From positions 1 through 64,000 of the forward strand of contig CAZCTO010000012.1 in the NCBI GenBank assembly GCA_964501725.1: a stretch of 64,000 bases of DNA, written 5' to 3'. Of the stretch, positions 8,880 to 18,107 are shown one piece after another (position 1 is the stretch's first letter; each line of letters starts with the position of its first letter). The translations under genes were made by a program, and so were the position numbers. The notes under the pieces were generated by a model that did not search any database, had not been told where the DNA came from, and saw only the letters and a program-made list of their open reading frames with translations. This DNA comes from CAZCTO01 sp964501725. GTDB taxonomy: Bacteria > Bacillota > Clostridia > Saccharofermentanales > Saccharofermentanaceae.

Positions 8880-9983
8880 GTGTCCGATAACCCGAAAGAC
8901 ATAAAAGAGGAAGAAGACATAGTCTCGCATAAAGCTCCTGCCAGAGATGCGGCAACAATCAACAGACTGGAACTTGCTGTGCGCGCTCAAGGAGTAGCGT
9001 CACGTGCCAATGCCGTAAGCGGAACCCTGGCACTGGACGGGGCCAAAAAAAGGCGTTACAAAGCACCGAAAGTGAAGATCACCCGCCGCTTACTCAAAAA
9101 GCAGCGTGAGTTGATTCTCATCACAATACCGTTTGTTCTTTACGGCATATTGTTTAATTATGCGCCGCTCACCGGGTGGCTAATGGCTTTCGAGAAATAT
9201 AAGCCCGGAAAAGGAATTTTGAAATCCGAATGGGTCGGTCTAAAGAACTTTGAAACATTGTTCAAAGATGATGTTTTTATCAAAGTCATTCGAAATACGC
9301 TCGCAATGGGCGTGATTAACCTCGTACTCAGTTTTGTTTTTGCAATCGGACTGGCAATTCTGCTTAACGAAGTAAAGCATAGAGGCCCAAAAGGCTTTGC
9401 CCAGACGATATCTTATCTTCCCCACTTTTTATCCTGGATTATCGCTGTAGGCATCATACGTGACATGCTTTCAATTGATAACGGAATCATTAATCAGATC
9501 CTCGTCGGATTGAAAGTTATACCAAAAGATTTTAACTTTTTCGCACATCCCAAATTATTCTGGTGGATTGTCGGTTTCTCCAACGTATGGAAAGAGACCG
9601 GTTGGAACAGCATTATATACCTGGCGGCAATAAGCGCCATCAACCCCGATATTTACGAAGCCGCCTCTCTTGACGGAGCGGGGCGATTTGGAAAGATTTT
9701 TCACGTTACACTTCCCGGAATAAAGCCCACCATTTTTATTCTTCTTCTTATGAATCTCGGAAATGTTTTGAATGTCGGCTTCGAACTTCAGTACATTATG
9801 ACAAACCCATTGATTCAAGGCGTATCCGAAACGATTGATCTGTATGTAATGAAGTGGGGCATCAGCCAAGCCAACTTCTCAATGGGTACTGCCGCCGGAA
9901 TATTTAAAAGCGTCGTCAGTATTGTATTGATATTCATGGCTAATTCTACGGCCAAACTTGCCGGCGAAGAGCGACTATTCTAA
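8880..9983 (+). CDS. Sugar ABC transporter permease, LplB type
   Basis: A 367-residue integral membrane permease with six predicted helices after a long polar N-terminal extension of about 75 residues, Lys/Arg-rich near its end. The conserved cytoplasmic coupling (EAA) loop is EAASLDGAGRFGKIFHVTLPGI-like, seen as EAASLDGAGRFGK followed by LPGI. The start used here is GTG at 8880, preceded by GAAAGGATG at a 12-base distance; this start is less certain than most because the extension is unusual. Forms a heterodimer with the next gene product and imports the sugar delivered by the upstream lipoprotein. Confidence 0.9.
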   Translation: MSDNPKDIKEEEDIVSHKAPARDAATINRLELAVRAQGVASRANAVSGTLALDGAKKRRYKAPKVKITRRLLKKQRELILITIPFVLYGILFNYAPLTGWLMAFEKYKPGKGILKSEWVGLKNFETLFKDDVFIKVIRNTLAMGVINLVLSFVFAIGLAILLNEVKHRGPKGFAQTISYLPHFLSWIIAVGIIRDMLSIDNGIINQILVGLKVIPKDFNFFAHPKLFWWIVGFSNVWKETGWNSIIYLAAISAINPDIYEAASLDGAGRFGKIFHVTLPGIKPTIFILLLMNLGNVLNVGFELQYIMTNPLIQGVSETIDLYVMKWGISQANFSMGTAAGIFKSVVSIVLIFMANSTAKLAGEERLF

Positions 9984-10000
9984 GAAAGGGGGAAACAACC

Positions 10001-10963
10001 ATGTCAACTATCCAATTGGAGTCCAAAGAAGAGCTCGGTCATTCGCCTAAAATGACCCTTCGACGTAAAATCCAGATGAACAAAGTCAACACGGGCGATG
10101 TGATCTTTGTTGTCGTCAACACACTTATTCTCACTTTTATGGTCGTAATAACACTTTATCCGATCCTTAATACGCTTGCAGTGTCATTTAATGAAGGACT
10201 GGACGCACTTAAGGGCGGTATTTATTTGATACCGCGGAAATTTACACTCAAAAACTACAAAACCGTTTTCAATAAGGATAACCTACTTATCGGGGCGAAG
10301 AACTCTGTTCTCAGAACGGTAATTGCGGCTGTTTTTCACCTTGCCCTTACCGCTCTTCTGGCATATGTACTTAGCATTAAGGATTTCGTTTTCAGAAAAG
10401 GAATTTCGATGTTTTGGGTTCTGACTATGTATGTAAGTGCAGGGCTTATCCCAACATTTCTGCTTTTCCGCAATCTGAAGCTCACAGGCACTTTCTGGGT
10501 TTATGTTATTCCCGGAATCATTGCCGGCTGGAATCTTCTGGTTCTTCGTACTTACATGGAATCACTTCCCGACAGCCTTCGGGAATCTGCGCAAATTGAC
10601 GGAGCAAATCACTTAACTATTTTCTGGAAGATTTACTGCCCGATGTGTAAGCCTGTTTTTGCTACGCTGGCACTGTTTATCGCTGTGTGGCACTGGTCGT
10701 CCTGGTTTGACAACATGATTTATAATCGGATGCAGCCCGAGCTTACGACTCTTCAATATGAATTGATGAAGCTTCTTTCATCGGCGTCTGCCCAGACTTC
10801 TTCGGGTAGCGCATACGGCGGCGGCGCAAAGCAAGTTGCAATTACACCGCTTACTCTGCGTGCGGCCGCTACAATCGTTACCTCTGTGCCAATCATTATT
10901 CTTTATCCGTTCCTTCAGAGATACTTTGTCACAGGGCTAACCATTGGCGGAGTGAAGGAATAA
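10001..10963 (+). CDS. Sugar ABC transporter permease, LplC/AraQ type
   Basis: A 320-residue permease of the MalG-like class with six hydrophobic segments beginning near residue 30 and the EAA-like coupling loop ESAQIDGANHLTIFWKIYCP. The start ATG follows AAAGGGGGAAAC with good spacing, 17 bp after the partner permease. Last gene of the operon: a strong terminator begins 38 bp downstream. Together with the LplB-type permease it forms the channel for the oligosaccharide bound by the lipoprotein at 7046-8761. Confidence 0.92.
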   Translation: MSTIQLESKEELGHSPKMTLRRKIQMNKVNTGDVIFVVVNTLILTFMVVITLYPILNTLAVSFNEGLDALKGGIYLIPRKFTLKNYKTVFNKDNLLIGAKNSVLRTVIAAVFHLALTALLAYVLSIKDFVFRKGISMFWVLTMYVSAGLIPTFLLFRNLKLTGTFWVYVIPGIIAGWNLLVLRTYMESLPDSLRESAQIDGANHLTIFWKIYCPMCKPVFATLALFIAVWHWSSWFDNMIYNRMQPELTTLQYELMKLLSSASAQTSSGSAYGGGAKQVAITPLTLRAAATIVTSVPIIILYPFLQRYFVTGLTIGGVKE

Positions 10964-11000
10964 ACTAACGTAACCGTTCATGTACCTCCTTTTTGATAAC

Positions 11001-11045
11001 AGAACAGCCGCTTCTTTCCCTAAAGAAGCGGCTGTTCTGCTTTTT
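11001..11045 (+). terminator. Intrinsic terminator of the sugar transporter operon
   Basis: Perfect 17-bp stem (arms 11001-11017 and 11022-11038, AGAACAGCCGCTTCTTT and complement), CCCT loop, followed by GCTTTTTG. Reads rightward. Confidence 0.93.
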
Positions 11046-11049
11046 GTAT

Positions 11050-11087
11050 AAAAAAAGGACGGCTTCCTAAATGGTCCCCCGTCCTTT
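11050..11087 (-). terminator. Intrinsic terminator of the acyltransferase gene
   Basis: Arms AAAGGACGG (11054-11062) and CCGTCCTTT (11079-11087). On the minus strand the stem is followed by seven T (11056-11050), so it ends transcription of the leftward gene at 11116-12417. Confidence 0.85.
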
Positions 11088-11115
11088 ACCGTTACTCAAT
11101 CCTTGTCCGCGATGG

Positions 11116-12417
11116 TTATCTCTTCTCCTCCATTTGCTCACGCATCACCTCTATTGCGGTTTGCATCTCAAATGTGCGCTGGCCGTTTTCGGGAATGAAA
11201 CGGTTGATTTCACCGCCTGCCTCGATCAGTTCAATTCGCTTCCCGTACTCGATCTTAAGTCCACGGAGCCGGTCGACCGGAAAGATCTTGCTCACCTGAA
11301 CGAAATGTCTCTGCTCCTCCGGAATCAGGTTCTTGTTTCTGGGCTTCCCCTTCTTGTATTCCACACCTTCTTCTATCGGGCACTCGGTTCCGGTATACTC
11401 GGCCTTCGCGTCGCGAATAACGAGGATCCCTTTGCCGACTTCACGGAAGGCGTACTCGCCATACTGCTTGAAAAGCGTCACCTTTTCGGTAAGTGTAAAG
11501 CCCGGCTCGGCAACACGTGCCTTCATGCGCTCACGTTCCCACTCCACCCACTTATGCATATCGGAAAAAGCTTTATCCGCGTTCGTTACCGGGGCGAAAA
11601 ATCCTGTCTTTTCTACGCGAACGCGGTTGCCGCAACTTCCACAGATCAACAGATCTTTTTCACTTCTCATTACCATATCCTTTTCGCAACGGGGGCAGGC
11701 ATGAGCGACATTCTGCGCACCGGCCGCAAGTGCCCGATTGCGGAATTTCTGAGGGTGATTCCTGAACCAGTCATACTCGCTGTACTCCAGCTCCTTAAGG
11801 ACATATTTGTGGATCTCTTCGATGCTCATTTCCCGGACCTTGTCTGCCGAAAGAACGCTCTTTATGTTCGCCGTTATTTTCCCCCGCCGAAATCCGCTCT
11901 TGCTCCAACGCGGCCAGGTCATGTAGGCACCATGGGATACCATTACCGCAACCGAGCTCTCCGTCTTCTTGATCATGCGCGCGATTGCGTCGTCAAACGG
12001 AAACGATTCCCCGTCCACAAGACGGGTCGCCTCCGGGAAAATGCCCAGTGTACCGCCGCGCTTAAGGACGGTCAGCATGCCTTTAACCGCCCGTGAATCC
12101 GAGCGGAACTGAACCTTCGGGATACATCCCCCTTTCTTAAAAAGCGGACCGATAAAGTGATTGCGAAACATAAACGCACCGGCTACGAAGTTGATTCTCC
12201 GGCCGTATAATACGGTTGCCATAATTATCGGATCAATGAACGACGGGTGATTACCGACGCAGACGAGCGGTCCCGGCATCTTCACCACCGCCTTATCACG
12301 GCGTATCTTCAGCCCGAAAATCAACCGGGAAAGTGTTACGACAATGCCCAGACCAATTACACTGTAGTAGAAAGGATTCGGCTTGTTGCCCGGATTTTGG
12401 GGACTCTTCTCGGACAT
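11116..12417 (-). CDS. PlsC-like 1-acylglycerol-3-phosphate acyltransferase with C-terminal zinc ribbon
   Basis: A 433-residue protein, far longer than ordinary PlsC (about 200-250). After one hydrophobic helix (about 15-30), residues 45-200 form the acyltransferase domain: NHPSFID fits the HX4D catalytic motif and FPEATR replaces the usual FPEGTR. The domain would acylate lysophosphatidate or a similar lipid at the membrane. Around residue 240 there is CPRCEKDMVMRSEKDLLICG, a four-Cys zinc ribbon, followed by about 170 residues with no motif I recognise. The start is set by TAGGAGAG eight bases upstream. Single gene with its own terminator. Acyltransferase activity is well supported, the acceptor is not. 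Confidence 0.85.
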   Translation of the reverse strand: MSEKSPQNPGNKPNPFYYSVIGLGIVVTLSRLIFGLKIRRDKAVVKMPGPLVCVGNHPSFIDPIIMATVLYGRRINFVAGAFMFRNHFIGPLFKKGGCIPKVQFRSDSRAVKGMLTVLKRGGTLGIFPEATRLVDGESFPFDDAIARMIKKTESSVAVMVSHGAYMTWPRWSKSGFRRGKITANIKSVLSADKVREMSIEEIHKYVLKELEYSEYDWFRNHPQKFRNRALAAGAQNVAHACPRCEKDMVMRSEKDLLICGSCGNRVRVEKTGFFAPVTNADKAFSDMHKWVEWERERMKARVAEPGFTLTEKVTLFKQYGEYAFREVGKGILVIRDAKAEYTGTECPIEEGVEYKKGKPRNKNLIPEEQRHFVQVSKIFPVDRLRGLKIEYGKRIELIEAGGEINRFIPENGQRTFEMQTAIEVMREQMEEKR

Positions 12418-12491
12418 TGATTGTCTCTCCTATGCAAATGTGTTATTCGCTCATAAAAGGTATTACAAAATCATCGCCGCTGCGACATACT

Positions 12492-12520
12492 TTGATAACA
12501 TCTATTTTGTATTATACAGT
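12492..12520 (+). promoter_or_regulatory. Candidate promoter of the zinc-ribbon membrane protein gene
   Basis: TTGATA (12492-12497), 17-bp spacer, TACAGT (12515-12520), about 108 bp before the gene. A TATAAT on the opposite strand overlaps it and could serve the divergent acyltransferase gene. Confidence 0.35.
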
Positions 12521-12627
12521 AGCGGTGGGTGTTTTTCACGCCCTTCTCATGTGAAGAGTTCTAACTTAGCTGACACGATATACTCTTGATCCTTTTCAAT
12601 ATATTACTTGGAGGTCATTTCAAAGCG

Positions 12628-13524
12628 ATGGCAAAATTTTGCTTTTACTGCGGTCAGGAACTCGCGCCCGGAGAAAAGTGCAAATGCAAGGGGAAGAACA
12701 GTCGGAGCAGTTCCGCGTCTTCTTCAGGGAGTTCCGGAAGTTCCGGTTCTTCCCGTACCGGAAACTCGAATTCATCAAGTGCCCGGTCTTCTTCCTATAA
12801 AGAAACATCAAGCACCGGAAGCGGCCCGAAGATCCGGAATTCCCGCGGAAAGAAATCGAGCCATAACGGCTTTCGTCTCAAAACTTTTACGGATCAGTTG
12901 CGTACGCTTTTCCCGACCCTTTCAAGCGGCGCTGTTTCAGGAGCAAACTATGTCCTTCGTCCGTCAACCAAGATACGCTCGGAATCCTTACGTGCGAAGA
13001 GGCCTTTTTCTTTTGTCACCATTCTGATCTTCATTTTTCTTACCGCGCTGCTTACAACGCTCTTGATTGATTCGGATTCTCATCTGTTTGTCGGTATGTT
13101 GGTATCGATTTTTGGTCAGAAGGGTCTCGATTACTACATTAAATATCGCTTGCAGGCGTTCTTTGTAATCTCCGGCTTTGCGTTGCTGTTTGTTGTCGTC
13201 CTGACTGCGAGCTTCTACATCGCTTCACGATTCAGTAACCGTAAGCCGACTTTCCGGAAAACACTTGATCTTGTTTCGATCTCTCTGGTTTACGTGCAGC
13301 TGATGGAAATTGTGCTTCTGATTACCATTCTTTTCGGCAGCAGCGGGGCTTTTTCGCTGATATTCATTAGCCTCATTCTTATGGGGCTTGCTCAACTGCT
13401 GTCATTCCGCAACGCGCTCGGACTAACCGAAGACAGTATTTTTCAAATGATTTTTTTCGTATACACAACGACCTATCTGATCCTCAGACTCTGTTTATTC
13501 ATATTGCTCACGATCATGTTCTGA
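12628..13524 (+). CDS. Zinc-ribbon, serine-rich membrane protein of unknown function
   Basis: A 298-residue protein with three parts. Residues 1-22 hold a zinc-ribbon-like knuckle, Cys5-x2-Cys8 and Cys18-x-Cys20. Residues 27-75 are a low-complexity Ser/Gly-rich linker. Residues 130-298 hold four or five membrane helices arranged like a Yip1-type or DUF-type bundle. ATG at 12628 is chosen because the zinc knuckle follows it directly and GGAGG lies upstream, although at a long distance of 13 bases; the frame is open a little further upstream. I recognise no family function. Monocistronic, with a shared bidirectional terminator downstream. Confidence 0.75.
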   Translation: MAKFCFYCGQELAPGEKCKCKGKNSRSSSASSSGSSGSSGSSRTGNSNSSSARSSSYKETSSTGSGPKIRNSRGKKSSHNGFRLKTFTDQLRTLFPTLSSGAVSGANYVLRPSTKIRSESLRAKRPFSFVTILIFIFLTALLTTLLIDSDSHLFVGMLVSIFGQKGLDYYIKYRLQAFFVISGFALLFVVVLTASFYIASRFSNRKPTFRKTLDLVSISLVYVQLMEIVLLITILFGSSGAFSLIFISLILMGLAQLLSFRNALGLTEDSIFQMIFFVYTTTYLILRLCLFILLTIMF

Positions 13525-13531
13525 TCAAGCG

Positions 13532-13570
13532 AAAACCGCCTCTTCCGGATTTCCGGATGAGGCGGTTTTA
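13532..13570. terminator. Bidirectional terminator between the zinc-ribbon gene and clpC
   Basis: AAAACCGCCTCTTCCGG and CCGGATGAGGCGGTTTT pair over 17 bp with one mismatch, around an AT loop. A-run on one side and T-run on the other let it serve both converging genes. Confidence 0.85.
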
Positions 13571-13626
13571 TCTGTCTGTCGGGCGGGATTCTCATGAACA
13601 TCCCGACGGAAGCCGAAACCCTTGGC

Positions 13627-16278
13627 TCAGTCTTTCAGGTCTTCGCCCTTGGCGGAGGCTTTTTTTGGTTTGCGAGCGGCTTTTGCCTTCCGGGTGATGA
13701 TTATGTCACCGTCCTTTTCGTCAATCACCGCTGTGTCACCAACCTCGATAACCCGGTCCAGGAGCGCCTGTGAGAACTTGTCCTCCACAAGGGACTGGAT
13801 TACTCTCTTGAGCGGACGTGCGCCGTATTGAGGGTCGTAGCCCTTCTGTGCGAGGAGATCCTTCGCGCTGTCGGTCAACTCAATGTTGATTCCCATGTCT
13901 GAGATTCGGGTAGACAGTGTTGCGGTCAGCAAGTCGACAATTTTCAGGATAGATGTTTTGTTGAGCATCCTGAAGAAAATGATTTCGTCGACACGGTTGA
14001 TGAACTCGGGATTGAAAGCCTTCTTCAGTTCTTCGAGAACAACTTCCTTTGCTTCGGCATAGGTTTTGCCGCCGTACAAGTGTTCGTTGGAAGCTTCGTC
14101 GATAACAACGAAACTCTTTCCGCTGGTCTTATCCACCTGAGGGGCGGGTGCGGTAAACCCGATCCGCCTTCCCGCTGAGGTGGTCAGCATTCTGGCGCCA
14201 ATATTGGACGTCATGATGATGATCGTATTTTTGAAGTCGACCACTCTTCCCTGCGCGTCTGTGAGACGCCCGTCATCAAGAATCTGCAGCATTGAATTGA
14301 AGATCTCCGGGTGTGCCTTTTCGATCTCATCAAAAAGAACCACCGAATAGGGTCTTCTTCTGACCTTCTCGGTCAGCTGGCCGCCTTCTTCGTATCCGAC
14401 ATAGCCGGGCGGGGAACCGATCAACTTGGAAACATCATGCTTTTCCATATACTCCGACATATCCACTCGAATCAAGGCATTTTCGTTACCGAACATGACC
14501 TCTGCAAGTGCCCGGGCGAGCTCGGTTTTACCGACGCCGGTGGTGCCGAGGAAGATGAAAGAACCCGACGGGCGCTTGGGATCCTTGAGACCCAGCCGGC
14601 TTCTGCGGATTGCCTTGGCTACGGCACTGACGGCCTCGTCCTGACCGATCACGCGTTTGCGGATCTCGTCCTCAAGATTCTTAAGCTTCTCCGCGTCGCT
14701 CTCGGTAATTTTGACCACAGGGATGCCGGTCCAACTTGCGACAATCCGTGCGATATCATCCTGCGTCAGTTCTCTTTGCTTCTTGTTATGCTCGTCGACG
14801 ACCTTCCTGCGGACTTCTCCGAGCTTTTCTTCAAGCTTGAGTTCTTCATCACGAAGTTTCTGGGCGGTCTCAAAATCCTGCTTGTCGACCGCTTCGCTTT
14901 TCAGGCGGGCGATCTCGTGGATTCTTGCTCCCAATTCCTTGCCCTCCGCCGTTTCTTTTGTGTTACTGATCCGAAGGCACGATGCCGCCTCGTCAATTAA
15001 ATCGATTGCTTTGTCCGGAAGGAACCGGTCCGTAATATAGCGACTCGACAGAATCACCGCCGCATCGATTGCCTCGTCCGGAATCTTGATTCCGTGGTGC
15101 TCTTCATATTTTTCGCGAATTCCCTTGAGGATCAGGATCGTGTCTGTCGTGGATGGCTCCTTAACCATAACCTGTTGAAAACGCCGCTCCAGCGCGGAGT
15201 CTTTTTCAATGTGCTTGCGATACTCGTCAATCGTCGTCGCACCGATGATCTGCATCTCACCCTTTGTGAGAATCGGTTTCAGTATATTTGCGGCATCCAT
15301 TGCTCCCTCGGCGTTACCGGCACCAATGATCGTATGAAGCTCGTCGATAAACAGGATCACATTTCCTGCGGTTCTGGCTTCTTCGAGGCCCTTTTTGAGG
15401 CGCTCTTCAAAATCACCTCTGTACTTCGTCCCCGCCAGCATCGAAGCAAGGTCAAGCGACATCAGGCGCTTGTCCCGCAATATGTCGGGAACATCGTTTG
15501 CAATAATCATCTGGGCCAGTCCTTCCGCGATGGCGGTTTTACCTACGCCAGGCTCTCCGATCAGAACCGGGTTATTCTTTGTTCTGCGTGCCAGAATTTG
15601 CATCACCCGATTGATTTCTTCTTCTCTTCCGATGATCGGATCAAATTTGCCTTCCGCGGCCGAAGCCGTAAGGTCCCGTGCGAATTTGTCGAGTACTGCG
15701 GTCTTGTCGCCTTTCTTGTCTCCTCTTTTTCTCCCGGGTGCAGCTGCCTCCGGACCCTCTTCCGCTTCGTCCCCCTGACCATATAAAGAGCTATCCTGCT
15801 CTTCGCCTTCTTCTCCCGATAAATGACCGCCCTTTTCGAGCATGTTCATCAGGCTGATTGTAGCTTCCTTGGCCGGAAGGCCGAGGTTCGCAAGAATGCG
15901 GAAGCCCGTACACTGACCGTCGCGGAGAATGGCCAACAGAATATGCTCCGGCTCGACGATGTTCTGTGAAAGTCTCTTGGCAAGGAATTCGGCAAGATAA
16001 ATTATCCGCTTGGTCCGGTTGGTGCACATCGCAAACAACTCATTCGGATCCTTCAGTTTTTCGTCAAATTCATGTGGCTCACGGCCGATGAATTGAATGA
16101 GTTCGCGCAACACATCTTCTTTACGGACGCCAAATTCCTCCATCACTTTCGCGCCGGCGGTCTGCCCTTCGGAGATGGCAAAAACGATTTGCTCCGTGCC
16201 GATATAGTCAACCGAAAACGCATCCGAGCAAACATATGCCCGATAAAGCATTTGAATGGTTCTCTCTGAAATATTCAT
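13627..16278 (-). CDS. clpC: ATP-dependent unfoldase ClpC
   Basis: An 883-residue Hsp100 ATPase. The N-domain (about 1-145) has the two Clp repeats; a short acidic/Lys linker follows. AAA-1 has Walker A GEPGVGKT (241-248) and Walker B LFIDELH; a coiled middle domain with a UVR-like stretch lies at about 430-510 as in ClpC; AAA-2 has Walker A GTTGVGKT (578-585) and Walker B LFDEIEKAHP. The IGF tripeptide needed to dock onto ClpP is in RRIGFTAP. It unfolds proteins tagged by arginine phosphorylation (McsB) for ClpP. Last gene of ctsR-mcsA-mcsB-clpC, 3 bp after mcsB. Start follows AAAGGGAG. Confidence 0.97.
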   Translation of the reverse strand: MNISERTIQMLYRAYVCSDAFSVDYIGTEQIVFAISEGQTAGAKVMEEFGVRKEDVLRELIQFIGREPHEFDEKLKDPNELFAMCTNRTKRIIYLAEFLAKRLSQNIVEPEHILLAILRDGQCTGFRILANLGLPAKEATISLMNMLEKGGHLSGEEGEEQDSSLYGQGDEAEEGPEAAAPGRKRGDKKGDKTAVLDKFARDLTASAAEGKFDPIIGREEEINRVMQILARRTKNNPVLIGEPGVGKTAIAEGLAQMIIANDVPDILRDKRLMSLDLASMLAGTKYRGDFEERLKKGLEEARTAGNVILFIDELHTIIGAGNAEGAMDAANILKPILTKGEMQIIGATTIDEYRKHIEKDSALERRFQQVMVKEPSTTDTILILKGIREKYEEHHGIKIPDEAIDAAVILSSRYITDRFLPDKAIDLIDEAASCLRISNTKETAEGKELGARIHEIARLKSEAVDKQDFETAQKLRDEELKLEEKLGEVRRKVVDEHNKKQRELTQDDIARIVASWTGIPVVKITESDAEKLKNLEDEIRKRVIGQDEAVSAVAKAIRRSRLGLKDPKRPSGSFIFLGTTGVGKTELARALAEVMFGNENALIRVDMSEYMEKHDVSKLIGSPPGYVGYEEGGQLTEKVRRRPYSVVLFDEIEKAHPEIFNSMLQILDDGRLTDAQGRVVDFKNTIIIMTSNIGARMLTTSAGRRIGFTAPAPQVDKTSGKSFVVIDEASNEHLYGGKTYAEAKEVVLEELKKAFNPEFINRVDEIIFFRMLNKTSILKIVDLLTATLSTRISDMGINIELTDSAKDLLAQKGYDPQYGARPLKRVIQSLVEDKFSQALLDRVIEVGDTAVIDEKDGDIIITRKAKAARKPKKASAKGEDLKD

Positions 16279-16281
16279 ATA

Positions 16282-17340
16282 TTAACTCCCTTTCTGCGGA
16301 TCGTCATGTACTGCGTTTTCGAGAAGCATGCGTCGGATAATATCCGCGCGTCTGATTTCCTGTTGCTTGATCGAAAGCATTTCTCCGCTATCCTTCTGTA
16401 CTCCGGCGGCCCCGATAAATGCCGCCAGCTTAGCCATTGTTTCTTCTGTTTGATCCTTAAAAAACCCAAGAGAAATTCCCAGTCGCAGGTCACTTATTTT
16501 CTTCATTGCTTCGGCATCCGTCATTATTCTCGCATACTGAAGCTCCCCGTACGCACGAAATACCCTGTCTTTTATCTTGTCCGGATTGCTTTCGAAAAGC
16601 TCCTGGCGAAGCTTACGCTCAAGCATAACAACCTCTTCAACCATCCGCTTGAAGCTCGAAAGAATATTGGCTTCCGTGATCCCGAGCGTGATCTGGTTGG
16701 ACATCTGGTAGATGTTTCCGTTTGCCTGACTGTGCTCACCCAAATAGCCGCGAACCGTGAAGCCCGCCTGCGACAATCCATCGATCAGCGGTTGCATTCT
16801 TCCCAGCATCGTAAGTGCGGGAAGGTGAACCATCACCGATGCCCTCATTCCCGTTCCGGTATTGGTCGGGCAGGCCGTCAGAAAACCATATTGATCCGAA
16901 AACGCGACGGGCAGTTTTTTCTCGAGCGCAATGGCAATGTCTTCCGCCTTCTTATATGCCTTTTCGAGTGCAAATCCTGCGTCCATTACCTGGATCCGGA
17001 GATGATCTTCTTCATTAATCAGAATGCTTACAGACTCGTCACGTGAAATGCAGACGCTTCGACCGGGGTCTCCTTTTGCCAGATCCTCGCTGATCAGATG
17101 CTTTTCGACCAGTGCTTTCCGATCCGCCTCCGGCAAAAGATCCATATTCAGTGTCACATAATCGCCTCGCCCGTCTCCGGACAGCGACGCGATCGCCTGA
17201 ACCGTTTTGTCACGAACCTCAATCCTTTTCTCTTCGGTCATTCGATGCGGAAATGGGTACCCGTCAATATCCCGTGCAAGCCTGACCCTGCTGGACAGAA
17301 CTACGTCCCAGTCTTTTCCTCTGGAAAGATACCAGCTCAT
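16282..17340 (-). CDS. mcsB: Protein arginine kinase McsB
   Basis: A 352-residue member of the phosphagen-kinase fold that phosphorylates arginine on unfolded proteins and marks them for ClpCP. VLSSRVRLARDIDGYPFP near the N-terminus and CPTNTGTGMRASVMVHLP are the nucleotide/catalytic hallmarks, and the length is normal. It begins 4 bp after the mcsA stop, and mcsA is its activator. Start ATG follows GGGGGTG. Controlled by CtsR with the rest of the operon. Confidence 0.96.
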   Translation of the reverse strand: MSWYLSRGKDWDVVLSSRVRLARDIDGYPFPHRMTEEKRIEVRDKTVQAIASLSGDGRGDYVTLNMDLLPEADRKALVEKHLISEDLAKGDPGRSVCISRDESVSILINEEDHLRIQVMDAGFALEKAYKKAEDIAIALEKKLPVAFSDQYGFLTACPTNTGTGMRASVMVHLPALTMLGRMQPLIDGLSQAGFTVRGYLGEHSQANGNIYQMSNQITLGITEANILSSFKRMVEEVVMLERKLRQELFESNPDKIKDRVFRAYGELQYARIMTDAEAMKKISDLRLGISLGFFKDQTEETMAKLAAFIGAAGVQKDSGEMLSIKQQEIRRADIIRRMLLENAVHDDPQKGS

Positions 17341-17344
17341 GCGC

Positions 17345-18082
17345 TCACACCCCCATCTTCTTCAGTTCGGCAATTTCATCCCGAAGCTTTGCTGCAAGCA
17401 AATAATCTTCTTTCTCGACGGCTTCTGACAGTTCGTTTTTCTTTTCCTGAATCAGAACATTGCGATGCTGCTTTTCAAGCGCTTCCAGCTCATCCGAATC
17501 AACGGGATTCGAATAAAACCCTTCCGCAGAAGAATCCTCGGCAATCGGTGATTGTACTTCCTTCGTGGCAGCTTCTTCCTTATTAATCTGTTCCGAATCG
17601 ATCGTTTCCTCCGCGGAAAGTCCAAGCCTGAGCCGCTCTTCCAACGAGCACTGATCAGAATCATCTTGTTTTTTCTTCGTACCCGACTTGATTCGGGATC
17701 CGAGACTCCGTCCCAGATGTTTCTTTCCCATCTGGGTCCTGCAGAAAACCGGGTCGAGTTGCGAGCCGAAAACCTCATAGCAATTGGGGCACCCGAGAAA
17801 ACCGGTTTTTCTGAACTCATCAAACGTGAGGCCGCATTGATCGCATCTATAGAGACGCCTTCTTGCAAGATCGTCTGTGCCGATGCCGAATGTTGTTTGA
17901 AAAGCGTTGCCCATCACTGCAAAAGGATTATTAATCTTGACGTTAACAGGGAAAGTCGGAATGGATATTCCCATTTCTCTGGCACAAACATCACACAGCA
18001 TGAATGTCTGCGGCTTTTTACCCGCTTCCTGCTGCATAATCTGAACGTTTGCTTCCCTTTCCTTACATCTTTGACATTTCAT
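17345..18082 (-). CDS. mcsA: McsA, zinc-binding activator of McsB
   Basis: A 245-residue protein, longer than the roughly 185-residue Bacillus McsA because of an insertion rich in Ser/Glu/Lys between zinc domain and tail. CQRC, CDVC, CDQC and CPNC give the four CXXC pairs of the two zinc fingers. The C-terminal 45 residues are a UVR domain (KEDYLLAAKLRDEIAELKK), which contacts ClpC/McsB. The start at 18082 is decided by GTGGAGG eight bases upstream; the in-frame GTG 15 bases earlier is that ribosome site itself. Confidence 0.94.
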   Translation of the reverse strand: MKCQRCKEREANVQIMQQEAGKKPQTFMLCDVCAREMGISIPTFPVNVKINNPFAVMGNAFQTTFGIGTDDLARRRLYRCDQCGLTFDEFRKTGFLGCPNCYEVFGSQLDPVFCRTQMGKKHLGRSLGSRIKSGTKKKQDDSDQCSLEERLRLGLSAEETIDSEQINKEEAATKEVQSPIAEDSSAEGFYSNPVDSDELEALEKQHRNVLIQEKKNELSEAVEKEDYLLAAKLRDEIAELKKMGV

Positions 18083-18107
18083 ATTCTGATCCTCCACCCG
18101 CTAATAT

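Noticed and set aside
11071..12096. 341-codon frame antisense to the acyltransferase gene
   Set aside because: Shadow frame; the opposite strand carries clear acyltransferase and zinc-ribbon motifs.
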